Shown: positions 1-10,300, numbered from the stretch's first letter. The stretch: DNA of 64,000 nt from Psychromonas ingrahamii 37 (GCF_000015285.1 NC_008709.1:1116001-1180000); one strand, 5' to 3'. Notes: a model not told the origin generated them from the letters alone. Program-made: numbers and translations.

Positions 1-1
1 C

Positions 2-526
2 AGGATTCAAAAAGAGAATGCTTTACTGCGACAAGAACAGGTTGAACTGGCCGTGCAGAGAGACCATTTACCCGTTGCAAGTCAAGGCTCAGTCTTCGGT
101 CTGATTGGCAGTATTGCCGACGGACTTAAGATCAATGCCACGGATGCTCAACTGGGGCTGGTGGTATTTTTATCTGTCTTATTGGATCTTTTTGCGGCAT
201 TTTTTGTCGGTTTAATCGGGGAAGAGCTGAGATTTAGACGCACTTTGGCAGGGGCGCTTCCGCAAAGCCCTATGCAATCGTCAGAAGTTGCTCAAAAAAG
301 TCTGGCTGTAGATAATGAAATGGTCATCTCGCGCTCTGATATTTTATTTCAAAAAGCGCTGGATGTATTACTGAAGGGCGATGTTCGCTGCACTAAAAAA
401 GCGATTGCCGATAAGCTTGCTATCAGTGCTGAAGAAGTTGATCTGATCTTTTTTGGTTTATTAGAAAAAGGTTTGGTTACCCAGAAAGCAAATCGTCATT
501 TCAATTGGCAGGGTGAATCGGTCTAA
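2..526 (+). CDS. C-terminal part of a membrane protein with a winged-helix-like tail (5' truncated)
   Basis: The reading frame is open from the first bases of the window, so the gene starts upstream and only its last 174 residues are visible. A GTG at position 53 lies inside the open frame and is probably not the start. The visible part has a charged, coiled-coil-like stretch, one clear hydrophobic segment (encoded near 150-220) ending in basic residues, a linker, and a C-terminal domain of about 60 residues. That domain has the helical pattern of a small winged-helix module (AIADKLAISAEEVD followed by LLEKGLVTQ). I do not recognise the family. A membrane-anchored protein with a cytoplasmic DNA-binding-like tail is possible, but this is inference from pattern only. 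Confidence 0.6.
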   Translation, partial: RIQKENALLRQEQVELAVQRDHLPVASQGSVFGLIGSIADGLKINATDAQLGLVVFLSVLLDLFAAFFVGLIGEELRFRRTLAGALPQSPMQSSEVAQKSLAVDNEMVISRSDILFQKALDVLLKGDVRCTKKAIADKLAISAEEVDLIFFGLLEKGLVTQKANRHFNWQGESV

Positions 527-1027
527 ACAAAGTGAGCTTATTTTTACTTTTTTTACGTTAGCTATTTGAAAAGTAAAATTATCTCTTCTTCACAATATAC
601 GAGTAAAAATTCAGAATCGTTCTATTTAGTCGCTGTTGTCGTTTTGATTCTCTAAATTACAATGCGTTTTGATTCTCTAAATTACAATGCGTTTTGATTC
701 TCTAAATTACAATGCGTTATGAAAACATAAAAATCACTACAATCTTAATATTCAGAAGATGTTGGGCATAAATAATAAAGCTAACAGCAATAATCTGGAA
801 CATATCTGCTAATTTAGGCTGTTTAAAAATAACACTCAGAATTTCAGCACTCCTCACTTTTTCTTTTCAATTTTCATCTCTTTTTTTGAGCACAATGTGC
901 AATGTCTCTTATACTTTGGGAAGTATCAATCGAGTGGGTAATCTCTTTTTTAGGATTTTATCTTACATAAGAAAAATAGACATTTTGCATTTAAAAATTA
1001 TTTAACCATAAATATCAGGAGCAGAAG
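527..1027. other. AT-rich intergenic region
   Basis: This stretch of about 500 bases holds no convincing gene. It contains a three-copy tandem repeat at 641-715 and, in its last 150 bases, must contain the promoter of the Met-rich protein that follows. I see no clear sigma-70 hexamers or operator that I would defend. Confidence 0.5.
641..715. repeat. Three perfect tandem copies of a 25-bp unit
   Basis: Three identical head-to-tail copies lie at 641-665, 666-690 and 691-715. Each begins GTTTTGATTC and ends TTACAATGC. The repeat is non-coding and lies more than 300 bp upstream of the next start codon. Perfect identity points to recent slippage or a hypermutable VNTR-type locus. Confidence 0.95.
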
Positions 1028-1660
1028 ATGAACAATAAAAAACTTAGCATCATAGCATTGGCGCTTGGCCTTACTTTCGCCAATATTTCAGTGAGTCAGG
1101 CACACGGAGGTATGCAAAATAATGCCGGTGGCTGGATGCACGGCGGCATGATGGATAGCGGAATAATGAATGGTGGCATGATGAATGGTGGCATGATGAA
1201 TGGTGGCATGATAAATGGCGGCATGATGTATGGTGGTATGATGAATGGCGGCATGATGAATGGTGGCATGATGAATGGCGGCATGATGAATGGTGGCATG
1301 ATGAATGGCGGCATGATGTTCTCATCATTAAACCTGACGGGTGAACAGCAGCAGCAAATTCAATCTATTATGACAGCGGCTATGGCTTCGATGCACAGTG
1401 GGCCAAACATGATGACAAATATGCAAGCTAGTACAGCAGAATCACAAGCACTGTTAAATAGCCCAACCTTTGACGACGCTAAAGCACGTGAAATAATAAG
1501 TAAACAGCAGGCCTTAATGGTTGATAATCAATTGCAGATGTTAAAAGCACATCATCACGCGTTTCAAGTGTTAACTGAGGCGCAGCAAGAACAAGTTAAT
1601 ACTTTGATGGCAGAACATCTTGCCCTGATGCAGCAATATATGAAGGGGTTTCAGCAGTAG
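1028..1660 (+). CDS. Periplasmic Spy/CpxP-like protein with Met-Gly pentapeptide repeats
   Basis: This 210-residue protein begins with a typical Sec signal peptide (cleavage expected after SVSQA, near residue 25) and an A/G-rich ribosome binding site (AGGAGCAGAAG) ends just before the ATG. Residues about 26-47 are His/Met/Gly-rich. Then come ten pentapeptide repeats of the type NGGMM (residues about 48-97). The C-terminal half starts with LNLTGEQQQQIQ, which resembles the LTXXQ motif of Spy/CpxP/ZraP-type periplasmic chaperones and metal-responsive proteins, and is Gln/Met-rich and helical. Met-rich periplasmic segments commonly bind Cu(I) or Ag(I), so a copper-binding or envelope-stress role is plausible but inferred. 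The gene stands alone and is followed by a hairpin. Confidence 0.75.
   Translation: MNNKKLSIIALALGLTFANISVSQAHGGMQNNAGGWMHGGMMDSGIMNGGMMNGGMMNGGMINGGMMYGGMMNGGMMNGGMMNGGMMNGGMMNGGMMFSSLNLTGEQQQQIQSIMTAAMASMHSGPNMMTNMQASTAESQALLNSPTFDDAKAREIISKQQALMVDNQLQMLKAHHHAFQVLTEAQQEQVNTLMAEHLALMQQYMKGFQQ
1169..1318 (+). repeat. Ten-copy 15-bp coding minisatellite
   Basis: The segment consists of ten in-frame copies of a 15-bp unit encoding NGGMM with minor variants (one NGGMI, one YGGMM). Copies alternate GGT and GGC glycine codons. Because the unit is a multiple of three, changes in copy number would lengthen or shorten the protein without breaking the frame. Confidence 0.95.
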
Positions 1661-1734
1661 CAATGTCATGAGATGGGTCAATAACATTGCTGACTATATT
1701 TGTTATTCAGTTTATTACGCTTTAACCGCCAAGT

Positions 1735-1770
1735 ATTGTTGGCACTTTTATTGAAGTGCCAACAATCTTT
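1735..1770 (+). terminator. Perfect 13-bp hairpin after the Met-rich gene
   Basis: ATTGTTGGCACTT (1735-1747) pairs perfectly with AAGTGCCAACAAT (1754-1766) around a 6-base loop. Only a short CTTT follows, so this is a weak or atypical intrinsic terminator for the upstream gene. Confidence 0.5.
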
Positions 1771-1963
1771 AGATTGTCAGTGTATGCAAAAAGTCAGTGT
1801 GATTTTAACGCCAGAGGCTAAAGCACTCTTAGCTGCAATATCATTGGAGTTGGCCAGATCCTTTGATCAGTATCCTAATCCTTGTTGCGCAATAGCGCCA
1901 TTGATTAATACCCCTTTTTGATTAAAGTTGGTCATAACACTTTGGTTACATAAAGAGTCCCGA

Positions 1964-4045
1964 ATGTATGAATTACTGCCAGGTAAAACCCATCCTATCG
2001 GTGCCACGGTGGAGGATGGGGGGGTTAATTTTTGCCTCTATTGTGATGAACGATCAACCTCCGTCGAGCTGCTTCTGTTTGAACAGCATAATGCGCTTGA
2101 ACCTTACGAGATTATCCGGTTCGATCCCCTGATTCATCGTAGCTTTTATTTTTGGCATATTTTTGTAAAGGGTTTACCGGAAAAAACACATTATGCTTAC
2201 CGTGTTGGTGGCCCTTTTCAACCTGAAAACGGGCTGGTTTTTGATCCGCAAAAAGTATTAATTGATCCCTACTCAAAAGGTATTAATTGTAGTTTATGGC
2301 AGCGAAATGATGCCTGCAAAGCGGGTGATAATCTGCACACTTCGATGCGCAGTTGCGTACTCAAGCTAACGGATTATGACTGGCAGGGTGATAGCCCTCC
2401 TAATCATCATCTCAATGAAAGTATTATTTATGAGATGAATGTCGGCGGATTTACTAAATCACCGACCTCCGGGGTAAAACATCCGGGTACCTATGCAGGC
2501 ATAATAGAAAAAATACCCTATTTAACAGCATTAGGTATTACGGCGGTAGAGTTGTTACCCATATTTGAATTTGAAGACTCTGAGGTGCGTTATTTTAATG
2601 GCAATAAATTAGTTAATTATTGGGGATATAGCACCATTAATTTTTTTGCACCGCATTCGGGGTACTGTGTCAATCCACAGGAAGGTAACCACCTTGATGA
2701 ATTTAGAGATCTCGTTAAGGCGCTACACCAGGCTGATATTAGTGTGATTCTGGATGTTGTTTTTAACCACACCGATGAAAGTGATCATCGAGGGCCAGTT
2801 TACTCTTTTAAAGGTTTTGCTAATAATAGCTATTATTTTTTAATGGATAAGCATAAAAATTTTTACTGTAATTATTCTGGATGCGGTAATACTTTTAAAT
2901 GCAACCATCCTATTGGTGAAAAATTTATTGTTGATTGTTTAGAATATTGGGTGCGGGATATGCATGTCGATGGTTTTCGTTTTGACGAAGGCACTATCTT
3001 AGCACGTGGGGATAACGGTAATTTAATTGCCAATCCTCCCGTTGTTTGGGCTATCGAATTATCTGAACAATTAGCCGATACTAAGGTGATTGCAGAAGCT
3101 TGGGATGCGGAGGGAGGATATCTGGTGGGATCTTTCCCCGGACATCGTTGGGCGGAGTGGAACGGTCTTTATCGAGATGATCTGCGTGATTTTGTGCGCG
3201 GTAAAGCGGGTATGCTGGGCACGTTTGCCCGGCGTATTACCGGCAGTGCCGATATCTACGAGTCCCAATATGAATTACCCGGTAACAGTATTAATTTTAT
3301 TAATTCCCATGATGGTTTTACCCTTAATGATCTTGTGTCCTATAACCATAAACATAATCAGGCGAATGGGGAAAATAATAGTGATGGTATTGATAATAAC
3401 AGAAGTTGGAATTGTGGTGTTGAGGGTATAACCGATAATCCACAAATCAATATGCTGCGCAAGCGACAAATCAAAAATTTTGCCGCTATTTTAATGTTAT
3501 CCAAAGGTGTCCCGATGTTTGTTGCAGGCGATGAAATTTGCAGAACACAACAGGGAAACAATAATGCTTATTGTCAGGATAACGAACTATCCTGGTTCAA
3601 TTGGCAGGATGTTGATACCAATAAGTCTATGCTGCAGTTCTGGCAACGGCTGATCGCTTTTCGTAAAGTTCACCCGCGTTTATTTCGCAATAAATATTAC
3701 AATAGTGAAATAAACAAGAGTGGATTATCCGATATATTATGGCATGGATGTGAACTGGGGAAACCTGGTTGGTATGACCCAAGCGGGCTGGCATTAGCGA
3801 TGACACTTGGAGAACGGGCCGACGGGGAAGATATACATATTATGTTTAATATGTATTGGGAAGGACTTGAATTTGAGTTGCCGGATATTGAAGGAGAGAA
3901 GTGGTATCGCGCCATTGATACATTCTTATCCTCTCCTTTAGATATCGCTAAAACCGGGGAGGAAATAGTGCATAGCGGTTCGCATTATAAAGTGAATGCG
4001 CGCAGTGTTGTTGTCTTAATTTCAAAAAAAGATCCGATCTGCTAA
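1964..4045 (+). CDS. glgX: Glycogen debranching enzyme, isoamylase/GlgX type (GH13)
   Basis: The enzyme hydrolyses alpha-1,6 branch points in glycogen or limit dextrin in the cytoplasm. The ATG at 1964 (693 aa) is chosen because the protein then starts at the family's N terminus (YELLPGKTHPIGA); a TTG at 1928 would add 12 unlikely residues. An N-terminal CBM48-like domain is followed by the GH13 barrel: DVVFNH near residues 264-269, FRFDEG with nucleophile Asp341, AEAW with acid/base Glu378, and NSHDG with Asp450. Length fits the GlgX/isoamylase group (about 650-720). No glgB, glgC, glgA or glgP lies nearby, so the gene is separated from a glycogen operon within this window. Confidence 0.88.
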   Translation: MYELLPGKTHPIGATVEDGGVNFCLYCDERSTSVELLLFEQHNALEPYEIIRFDPLIHRSFYFWHIFVKGLPEKTHYAYRVGGPFQPENGLVFDPQKVLIDPYSKGINCSLWQRNDACKAGDNLHTSMRSCVLKLTDYDWQGDSPPNHHLNESIIYEMNVGGFTKSPTSGVKHPGTYAGIIEKIPYLTALGITAVELLPIFEFEDSEVRYFNGNKLVNYWGYSTINFFAPHSGYCVNPQEGNHLDEFRDLVKALHQADISVILDVVFNHTDESDHRGPVYSFKGFANNSYYFLMDKHKNFYCNYSGCGNTFKCNHPIGEKFIVDCLEYWVRDMHVDGFRFDEGTILARGDNGNLIANPPVVWAIELSEQLADTKVIAEAWDAEGGYLVGSFPGHRWAEWNGLYRDDLRDFVRGKAGMLGTFARRITGSADIYESQYELPGNSINFINSHDGFTLNDLVSYNHKHNQANGENNSDGIDNNRSWNCGVEGITDNPQINMLRKRQIKNFAAILMLSKGVPMFVAGDEICRTQQGNNNAYCQDNELSWFNWQDVDTNKSMLQFWQRLIAFRKVHPRLFRNKYYNSEINKSGLSDILWHGCELGKPGWYDPSGLALAMTLGERADGEDIHIMFNMYWEGLEFELPDIEGEKWYRAIDTFLSSPLDIAKTGEEIVHSGSHYKVNARSVVVLISKKDPIC

Positions 4046-4077
4046 GCCCAATCTTTTTTATTCTGACAGGCGGCAAT

Positions 4078-4114
4078 AAAGGCTGAAAAAAACACACAGG
4101 GTGACAGCCTTTTT
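4078..4114 (+). terminator. Probable terminator after glgX
   Basis: AAAGGCTG pairs with CAGCCTTT around a 19-base loop, followed by a run of T. The loop is long, so strength is uncertain. It lies between the convergent glgX and pepD. Confidence 0.45.
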
Positions 4115-4263
4115 CACACTCCTTTAAGACCAACCCTTTAGGTTATTTTCTCAGGCGCAGGAAAATCAATAACCAACGCCAAAACCGTGCGTGATCACCA
4201 GCCAGTATTCGTTTTAACTGGTATAAATAAATAGAAAATAATTAATTAAAGCGCCAAGATAGC

Positions 4264-5721
4264 CTAATCAATCGCTTTTAATGTTGCCACTAATAATTGC
4301 CAAAATTTATCAACACTGTTGATCTGCACTTTTTCATCGGGGCTATGCGGAAATTTAATGGTTGGGCCGAATGAAATCATATCCCATTGTGGATATTCAG
4401 CACTAAACAAACCGCATTCTAATCCTGCATGAATCACCATTGCTTTGGGCTGTTTGTCAAAAAGTTTAACATATTGTTTTTCAACTGTTTTATAAATTTC
4501 TGAGTGCGGGTTTGGCGTCCAGCCGGGATAGTTACCCGTCAACGAAACGGTTGCATCATGCTGCTCAAATTGTTGTGCAATTTTTTGTGCTTCAGCTTGT
4601 TTTTCCTGCTCAACCTGAGAACGTACTAAGACCTGAATATCAAAAACGCCACGGTTATTTCTGTTTTGTGAAACAACGCCTAAATTTGAAGAGGTTTGCA
4701 CTACATCAGAAAAATTATTATCCATACTGAATACTCCATTATTACATTGGGTCAGGCTGGTTAATAAATTAGCTTGGCTTTTATGGGTTAAGATAAAACC
4801 GGGTAAGGCACAGGATTTCACCGAAAGTGCTAAATTAGGCTCAGACGCTTTAAATTGACTACAGAGATTTTTTTGCAGGGTATTGATGATGATTTCTATA
4901 CTATTTTGATACTGAGGGTCACAAATAATGACACAACTCGCTTCTCGTGGAATAGCATTACGTAAACTGCCGCCTTCAAAATACGCAAGGTGAAATGGAA
5001 TGCCCTCGAGGTTGTTCAACACTGATACCAGTGTTTTTATTGCATTTGCACGGCCCAAATTAATATCACAACCGGAATGCCCTCCCTTAAGGCCATCCAG
5101 ACAAATTTCAAACGCACTGTTGTCCGGTTCACGTTCCATTATTTCATAGGGTAGGGTCACCGTTACATTAACGCCTCCCGCACAACCCACAAAAAGTTCA
5201 CCTTCTTGTTCAGAATCCGTATTAAGTAGGATTTTTCCCTGGAGTGCATTCGCTTTCAGGCCAAATGCACCGGTCATGCCGGTTTCTTCGTCGGTTGTTA
5301 AAAGTACTTCAAGGGGGCCATGCTGTAGTGTGTTATCAGCTAATACAGCTAAACAAGCTGCCATGCCGATCCCGTTATCTGCACCCAATGTTGTATTGTC
5401 AGCGCGTAACCATTCACCCTCGATAATAGGCTTAATCGCATCGGTTAAAAAATTGTGGTCAATATTGTTGTTTTTTTGCGGCACCATATCAAGGTGCGCC
5501 TGAAGAATAATAGCCGTGTTATTTTCATAACCATGACTTGCGGCTTTTTTTAAAATTAGATTACCAATTTCATCTTGTACACAGCTTATATTTTTTTCTT
5601 TCGCCCAATGGATTATCCAATCTGCAAGTTTCCGATCGTGTTTAGAAGGATGCGGGATAGAGCAAATAGTCGAGAAATAAGACCAAACGGGGGAAGCGAT
5701 TGTTGAGTGTAAAGCCTGCAT
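4264..5721 (-). CDS. pepD: Aminoacyl-histidine dipeptidase (peptidase D, M20C)
   Basis: This cytosolic metallodipeptidase (485 aa, the size of E. coli PepD) cleaves Xaa-His and other dipeptides, recycling amino acids. Expected di-zinc ligands are visible: His in QAHLDMVPQ, bridging Asp in GADNGIGMA, the catalytic DEETG acid pair, Asp in NTDSE, and the C-terminal His in FPHSPDE. The ATG at 5721 is preceded by GGATC. The upstream region is shared with a divergent small ORF and carries a perfect FNR-type palindrome at 5791-5804, 70-83 bp from this start, so oxygen control of pepD is possible. Confidence 0.95.
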   Translation of the reverse strand: MQALHSTIASPVWSYFSTICSIPHPSKHDRKLADWIIHWAKEKNISCVQDEIGNLILKKAASHGYENNTAIILQAHLDMVPQKNNNIDHNFLTDAIKPIIEGEWLRADNTTLGADNGIGMAACLAVLADNTLQHGPLEVLLTTDEETGMTGAFGLKANALQGKILLNTDSEQEGELFVGCAGGVNVTVTLPYEIMEREPDNSAFEICLDGLKGGHSGCDINLGRANAIKTLVSVLNNLEGIPFHLAYFEGGSLRNAIPREASCVIICDPQYQNSIEIIINTLQKNLCSQFKASEPNLALSVKSCALPGFILTHKSQANLLTSLTQCNNGVFSMDNNFSDVVQTSSNLGVVSQNRNNRGVFDIQVLVRSQVEQEKQAEAQKIAQQFEQHDATVSLTGNYPGWTPNPHSEIYKTVEKQYVKLFDKQPKAMVIHAGLECGLFSAEYPQWDMISFGPTIKFPHSPDEKVQINSVDKFWQLLVATLKAID

Positions 5722-5790
5722 AAAAGATCCTGTTTTGAAAAATACGGAATGAGTTGCTGCTAATCTACAACCGTTCGGGGTATACTTAAA

Positions 5791-5804
5791 TTGATCTAGA
5801 TCAA
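5791..5804. promoter_or_regulatory. Perfect FNR-type binding site
   Basis: TTGAT-CTAG-ATCAA matches the FNR consensus (TTGAT-N4-ATCAA) at all ten specified bases. It lies between the divergent pepD and the 38-residue ORF. On the plus strand it overlaps a candidate -35 (TTGATC) 17 bp before a weak -10 (CATATT, 5814-5819), which would suggest repression. On the minus strand a weak -10 (TAGATT) lies near 5762-5767, which would suit activation. An fnr gene is present at 50268-51017. Confidence 0.8.
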
Positions 5805-5840
5805 TAACATTAACATATTTAATTTCTTAGGGAAGGTACA

Positions 5841-5957
5841 ATGTCAGAAGAAAATTTTAAAGATCCATATTCAATTCGTTATTTTTTAGGCTTTCTGGTT
5901 GTGATGCTTATCCCGACTTTGCCTGCCGCCTTGACGCTCTTTAAAGTCCTGGGTTAA
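5841..5957 (+). CDS. 38-residue single-span membrane peptide
   Basis: The ATG at 5841 follows a strong ribosome binding site (AGGGAAGG, 5829-5836) at ideal spacing. The ORF encodes a charged N terminus (MSEENFKDPYSIRYF), one hydrophobic helix (residues about 15-36) and a short C terminus ending KVLG. A long hairpin terminator follows directly at 5985, so the ORF forms a complete small transcription unit behind the FNR box. I cannot assign a family. Small single-span peptides of this sort often act as subunits or modulators of respiratory or transport complexes; that is inference. Confidence 0.7.
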   Translation: MSEENFKDPYSIRYFLGFLVVMLIPTLPAALTLFKVLG

Positions 5958-5984
5958 TCTAATACCTCCGACCGGAGAAGTGTG

Positions 5985-6042
5985 AAATTACTAAAATAAC
6001 CTTTTTTATAAATGGGTTATTTTATTCACAGTAATTTTTTTC
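5985..6042 (+). terminator. Long hairpin terminator before carA
   Basis: AAATTACT and AAAATAACC (5985-6001) pair with GGTTATTTT and AGTAATTT (6015-6037) with one internal bulge, and a T run follows. It closes the small membrane ORF unit. It could also be a leader structure upstream of carA, although I see no leader peptide or alternative antiterminator. Confidence 0.7.
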
Positions 6043-6190
6043 CGTGAAAACAAAATTTTATTGGTTAATTGTGGTGAAGATCTATAACATGTCGCCAATT
6101 TGCCAAAGTTTATGATTATTTGGTGGAAAAAAAACATTATTTTCCTCCAGTTATCAATAAATTTATTTTTATTTCCCTACGGAGGTTATT

Positions 6191-7327
6191 TTGAGTCATT
6201 CTGCCATATTGGTATTGGAAGATGGAACTGTATTTGAAGGTATCTCAATCGGTGCTGATGGTAGTTCTATCGGTGAGGTTGTTTTCAACACGTCAATGAC
6301 GGGTTATCAGGAAATTTTAACAGATCCATCCTACGCACGCCAAATTGTTACATTAACCTACCCTCATATCGGAAATACCGGAACAAATAACGAAGACGAA
6401 GAGTCAACATCTATCCATGCCTGTGGTTTGGTTATTCGTGATTTGCCGCTGCTTGCAAGCAATTTCCGTAATCAACTTGGGTTAAGTGATTATTTAAAAA
6501 AACATAATATTGTCGCTATTGCTGAAATTGATACACGTAAACTAACCCGTATTTTACGTGAAAAGGGTGCGCAAGCTGGTTGTATTGTTGCGGATGAAAA
6601 CCTCGATCAAGCGCTTGCTTTATCTCAAGCTAAAGCCTTTCCCGGTCTTAAAGGAATGGATTTGGCTAAGGAAGTGAGTACTACTGAAGCCTATAATTGG
6701 GCACAGGGTAGCTGGACACTGACCGGCGGATTACCTGCAGATGCGACGGATTCGAAATATCATGTTGTCGCTTTTGATTATGGTGTTAAACGTAATATTT
6801 TACGTATGTTGGTTGACCGGGGCTGCCGCGTAACGGTTGTGCCGGCACAAACTTCCGCAAGTGATGTATTAGCAATGAATCCTGATGGCATATTTCTGTC
6901 AAATGGCCCGGGCGATCCGGAGCCTTGTACCTATGCGATTACCGCCATCCAAGAAATTCTAAAAACAGAGATTCCCGTCTTTGGTATCTGTTTAGGCCAT
7001 CAACTGCTTGCGTTAGCAAGTGGTGCTAAAACATCCAAAATGAAATTCGGTCATCATGGTGCCAACCATCCGGTAAAAGATTTAGATCGTAATGTCGTTA
7101 TGATTACCAGCCAAAATCATGGTTTTGCTGCTGATATATCATCATTACCGGATAATTTGCGTGCCACGCATATTTCATTGTTTGATGGCTCACTGCAGGG
7201 AATGGCGCGTACTGATAAACCTGCATTTAGTTTCCAAGGCCACCCAGAAGCAAGTCCGGGTCCGCATGATGCTGCGCCATTATTTAATCGCTTTATTGAG
7301 TTGATTGAAGAGTACAAAAAAGCCTAG
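6191..7327 (+). CDS. carA: Carbamoyl-phosphate synthase small (glutaminase) subunit
   Basis: CarA hydrolyses glutamine and channels ammonia to CarB for carbamoyl phosphate, the precursor of arginine and pyrimidines. The start is TTG at 6191, supported by a GGAGG ribosome binding site (6181-6185) and by the conserved N terminus SAILVLEDG. The class I glutamine amidotransferase triad is complete: Cys267 in FGICLGHQ, His351 and Glu353 in [11 protein letters not shown]. The protein has 378 aa, within a few residues of E. coli CarA. carB follows after 42 bp and is surely cotranscribed. I see no convincing ArgR box upstream. Confidence 0.97.
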   Translation: MSHSAILVLEDGTVFEGISIGADGSSIGEVVFNTSMTGYQEILTDPSYARQIVTLTYPHIGNTGTNNEDEESTSIHACGLVIRDLPLLASNFRNQLGLSDYLKKHNIVAIAEIDTRKLTRILREKGAQAGCIVADENLDQALALSQAKAFPGLKGMDLAKEVSTTEAYNWAQGSWTLTGGLPADATDSKYHVVAFDYGVKRNILRMLVDRGCRVTVVPAQTSASDVLAMNPDGIFLSNGPGDPEPCTYAITAIQEILKTEIPVFGICLGHQLLALASGAKTSKMKFGHHGANHPVKDLDRNVVMITSQNHGFAADISSLPDNLRATHISLFDGSLQGMARTDKPAFSFQGHPEASPGPHDAAPLFNRFIELIEEYKKA

Positions 7328-7369
7328 TTAATCAGAAAATAGAACACCGAATAGAAAGGTAAATTTCAG

Positions 7370-10300
7370 ATGCCAAAACGTAATGACTTAAAAACTATCC
7401 TAATCATTGGCGCCGGACCGATTATTATTGGCCAAGCTTGTGAGTTTGATTACTCGGGCGCACAAGCATGTAAAGCTTTAAAAGAGGAAGGGTACCGTGT
7501 TGTCCTGGTTAATTCTAACCCGGCAACGATAATGACCGATCCCGATATGGCTGATGCAACCTATATCGAACCGATTCATTGGCAGGTTGTTGAAAAGATC
7601 ATCGCCAAAGAACGTCCCTGTGCGATTCTACCGACTATGGGTGGACAAACAGCATTAAACTGTGCGCTTGAGTTAGAAGCGAAAGGCATATTAGCTAAAT
7701 ATAATGTTGAAATGATCGGTGCAACAGCTGACGCTATTGATAAAGCGGAAGATCGTAGCCGTTTCGATACTGCCATGAAAAAAATAGGCCTTGCGTGTCC
7801 TCGTGCCGGTATCGCACATAATATGGATGAAGCTTACGCTGTGTTAGACATGGTTGGTTTCCCCTGTATTATTCGTCCTTCTTTCACTATGGGCGGAACA
7901 GGCGGCGGTATCGCCTACAACAAAGAAGAATTTGACGACATTTGTACAAATGGTCTGGACCTTTCACCTACCACTGAGCTATTAATTGATGAATCATTAA
8001 TTGGTTGGAAAGAGTATGAGATGGAAGTGGTTCGTGACAAAAATGATAATTGTATTATCGTTTGTGCGATTGAAAACTTTGACCCGATGGGCATTCATAC
8101 CGGCGACTCAATTACGGTTGCACCTGCGCAGACATTAACCGATAAAGAATACCAATTAATGCGTAATGCATCGCTCGCTGTACTGCGTGAAATTGGTGTT
8201 GAAACGGGTGGATCAAACGTCCAGTTTGGTATTAATCCCGAAGACGGCCGTATGGTGCTAATCGAAATGAATCCTCGCGTATCACGTTCATCTGCACTGG
8301 CATCAAAAGCGACCGGTTTCCCGATTGCGCGAATCGCGGCAAAACTGGCGATTGGTTACACCTTAGATGAATTACAAAATGATATCACCGGCGGTAAAAC
8401 ACCGGCATCCTTTGAGCCAACCATTGACTACGTTGTTACTAAAATTCCGCGTTTTAACTTCGAAAAATTCTCAAATTCAAACGATCGTCTTACTACACAG
8501 ATGAAATCTGTGGGTGAAGTCATGGCAATCGGCCGTAACCAGCAGGAGTCTTTACAAAAAGCGCTTCGCGGTTTGGAAGTCGGCGCTGACGGTTTCAACC
8601 CGATGGTTGATTTAAATGATCAAGGTGCAAAAGAAAAAGTACTATACGAACTGGGCGAAGCCGGTGCTGAGCGTATCTGGTATATCGGTGATGCATTCCG
8701 TTTAGGAATGAGCATAGATGAAATTTATGCTATTACTATGATTGATAAATGGTTCCTGGTACAGATCGAAGACTTGATTCTTGAAGAAGGTAAAATCGCT
8801 GAAGGCGGTTTACGCGGTTTAGATAAAGCCGTGCTTAAACGTCTAAAACGTAAAGGTTTTGCTGATAGTCGTATCGCCACTGTGGTCGGTGTTACTGAAG
8901 CTGAAGTGCGTAAACTGCGTGAACGTTTTGATCTGCACCCGGTCTATAAACGGGTAGATACTTGTGCTGCTGAGTTTTCATCTGACACTGCTTACATGTA
9001 TTCGACCTATGATGAAGAATGTGAAGCTAACCCCACGAACAATGAAAAAATTATGATCATTGGTGGCGGTCCTAATCGGATAGGTCAGGGGATCGAATTT
9101 GATTACTGTTGTGTACATGCTGCCATGGCAATGCGTGCCGACGGTTATGAAACCATTATGGTTAACTGTAATCCAGAAACCGTTTCTACGGATTTTGACA
9201 CATCAGATCGTCTCTACTTTGAACCTATTACTCTGGAAGATGTGCTTGAAATAGTCCGTGTTGAAAAACCAAAAGGGGTGATCGTACAGTACGGTGGTCA
9301 AACACCGCTAAAACTGGCACGTGCACTGGAAGCTGCCGGTGTGCCTATAATCGGTACTTCACCGGAAGCGATTGACCGCGCCGAAGACCGTGAGCGTTTC
9401 CAGCAAGTGGTTGAGCGTTTAGGCCTTAAACAGCCTGAAAATGATACTGTCACCACACTTGAGCAAGCGGTTGAATCAGCTAAGCATATAGGTTATCCGC
9501 TGGTGGTTCGTCCATCCTATGTATTAGGTGGCCGTGCAATGGAAATTGTTTATGATGAAGTTGATTTACGCCGTTACTTTAAAGATGCGGTCAGTGTATC
9601 TAATGAATCACCGGTACTGCTGGATCGTTTCTTAGATGATGCCATAGAAGTAGATATTGATGCCATCTGTGACGGTACGGACGTGGTTATCGGTGCTATT
9701 ATGGAGCATATTGAACAAGCCGGTGTTCACTCCGGTGACTCTGCATGTTCATTACCTGCCTACACTCTCAGTGTGGAAATCCAAGATGAAATACGTGGTT
9801 ACATTCGCTCACTTGCATTAGAACTCGGTGTTATTGGTCTAATGAATACCCAGCTTGCGGTCAAAGACAACGAAGTCTACATGATTGAAGTTAACCCGCG
9901 CGCAGCACGTACTGTGCCCTTTGTGTCGAAAGCGACAGGTGTGCCGATTGCTAAAATTGGCGCAAGCGTAATGGCCGGTAAAACACTTAAAGAGCTTGGC
10001 GTAACCAAAGAAGTTATCCCTCCTTACTTCTCCGTTAAAGAAGTGGTGTTACCCTTTAATAAATTCCCGGGTTCAGATCCTATTTTAGGGCCTGAAATGC
10101 GCAGTACGGGTGAAGTAATGGGGGCGGGTGATACTTTTGCAGAAGCTTATGCAAAAGCGGAGCTTGGTTCGATTAAAGATGTGCCAACCATAGGTCGAGC
10201 ATTAATCTCGGTACGTAACAGTGATAAAAAACGCGTCGCAAAACTGGCTAAAAATTTAGTCGAACTTGGATATGAGATTGATGCAACCCATGGCACTATG

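Noticed and set aside
641..715. CRISPR array
   Set aside because: The three 25-bp units are directly adjacent without spacers, and no cas gene is in the window.
1071..1328. Minus-strand ORFs with His/Ser/Cys or Met-Pro-Pro repeats opposite the Met-rich gene
   Set aside because: They are the complement of the 15-bp coding repeat; repeats keep several frames open. No start signals.
1700..1921. 73-codon ORF between the Met-rich gene and glgX (or 45 codons from ATG 1784)
   Set aside because: It runs through a perfect hairpin, has no ribosome binding site, and shows no recognisable protein pattern. Kept as non-coding.
6043..6190. ArgR or PurR operator upstream of carA
   Set aside because: The region is AT-rich, but I could not align an 18-bp ARG box or a PurR palindrome with adequate symmetry.
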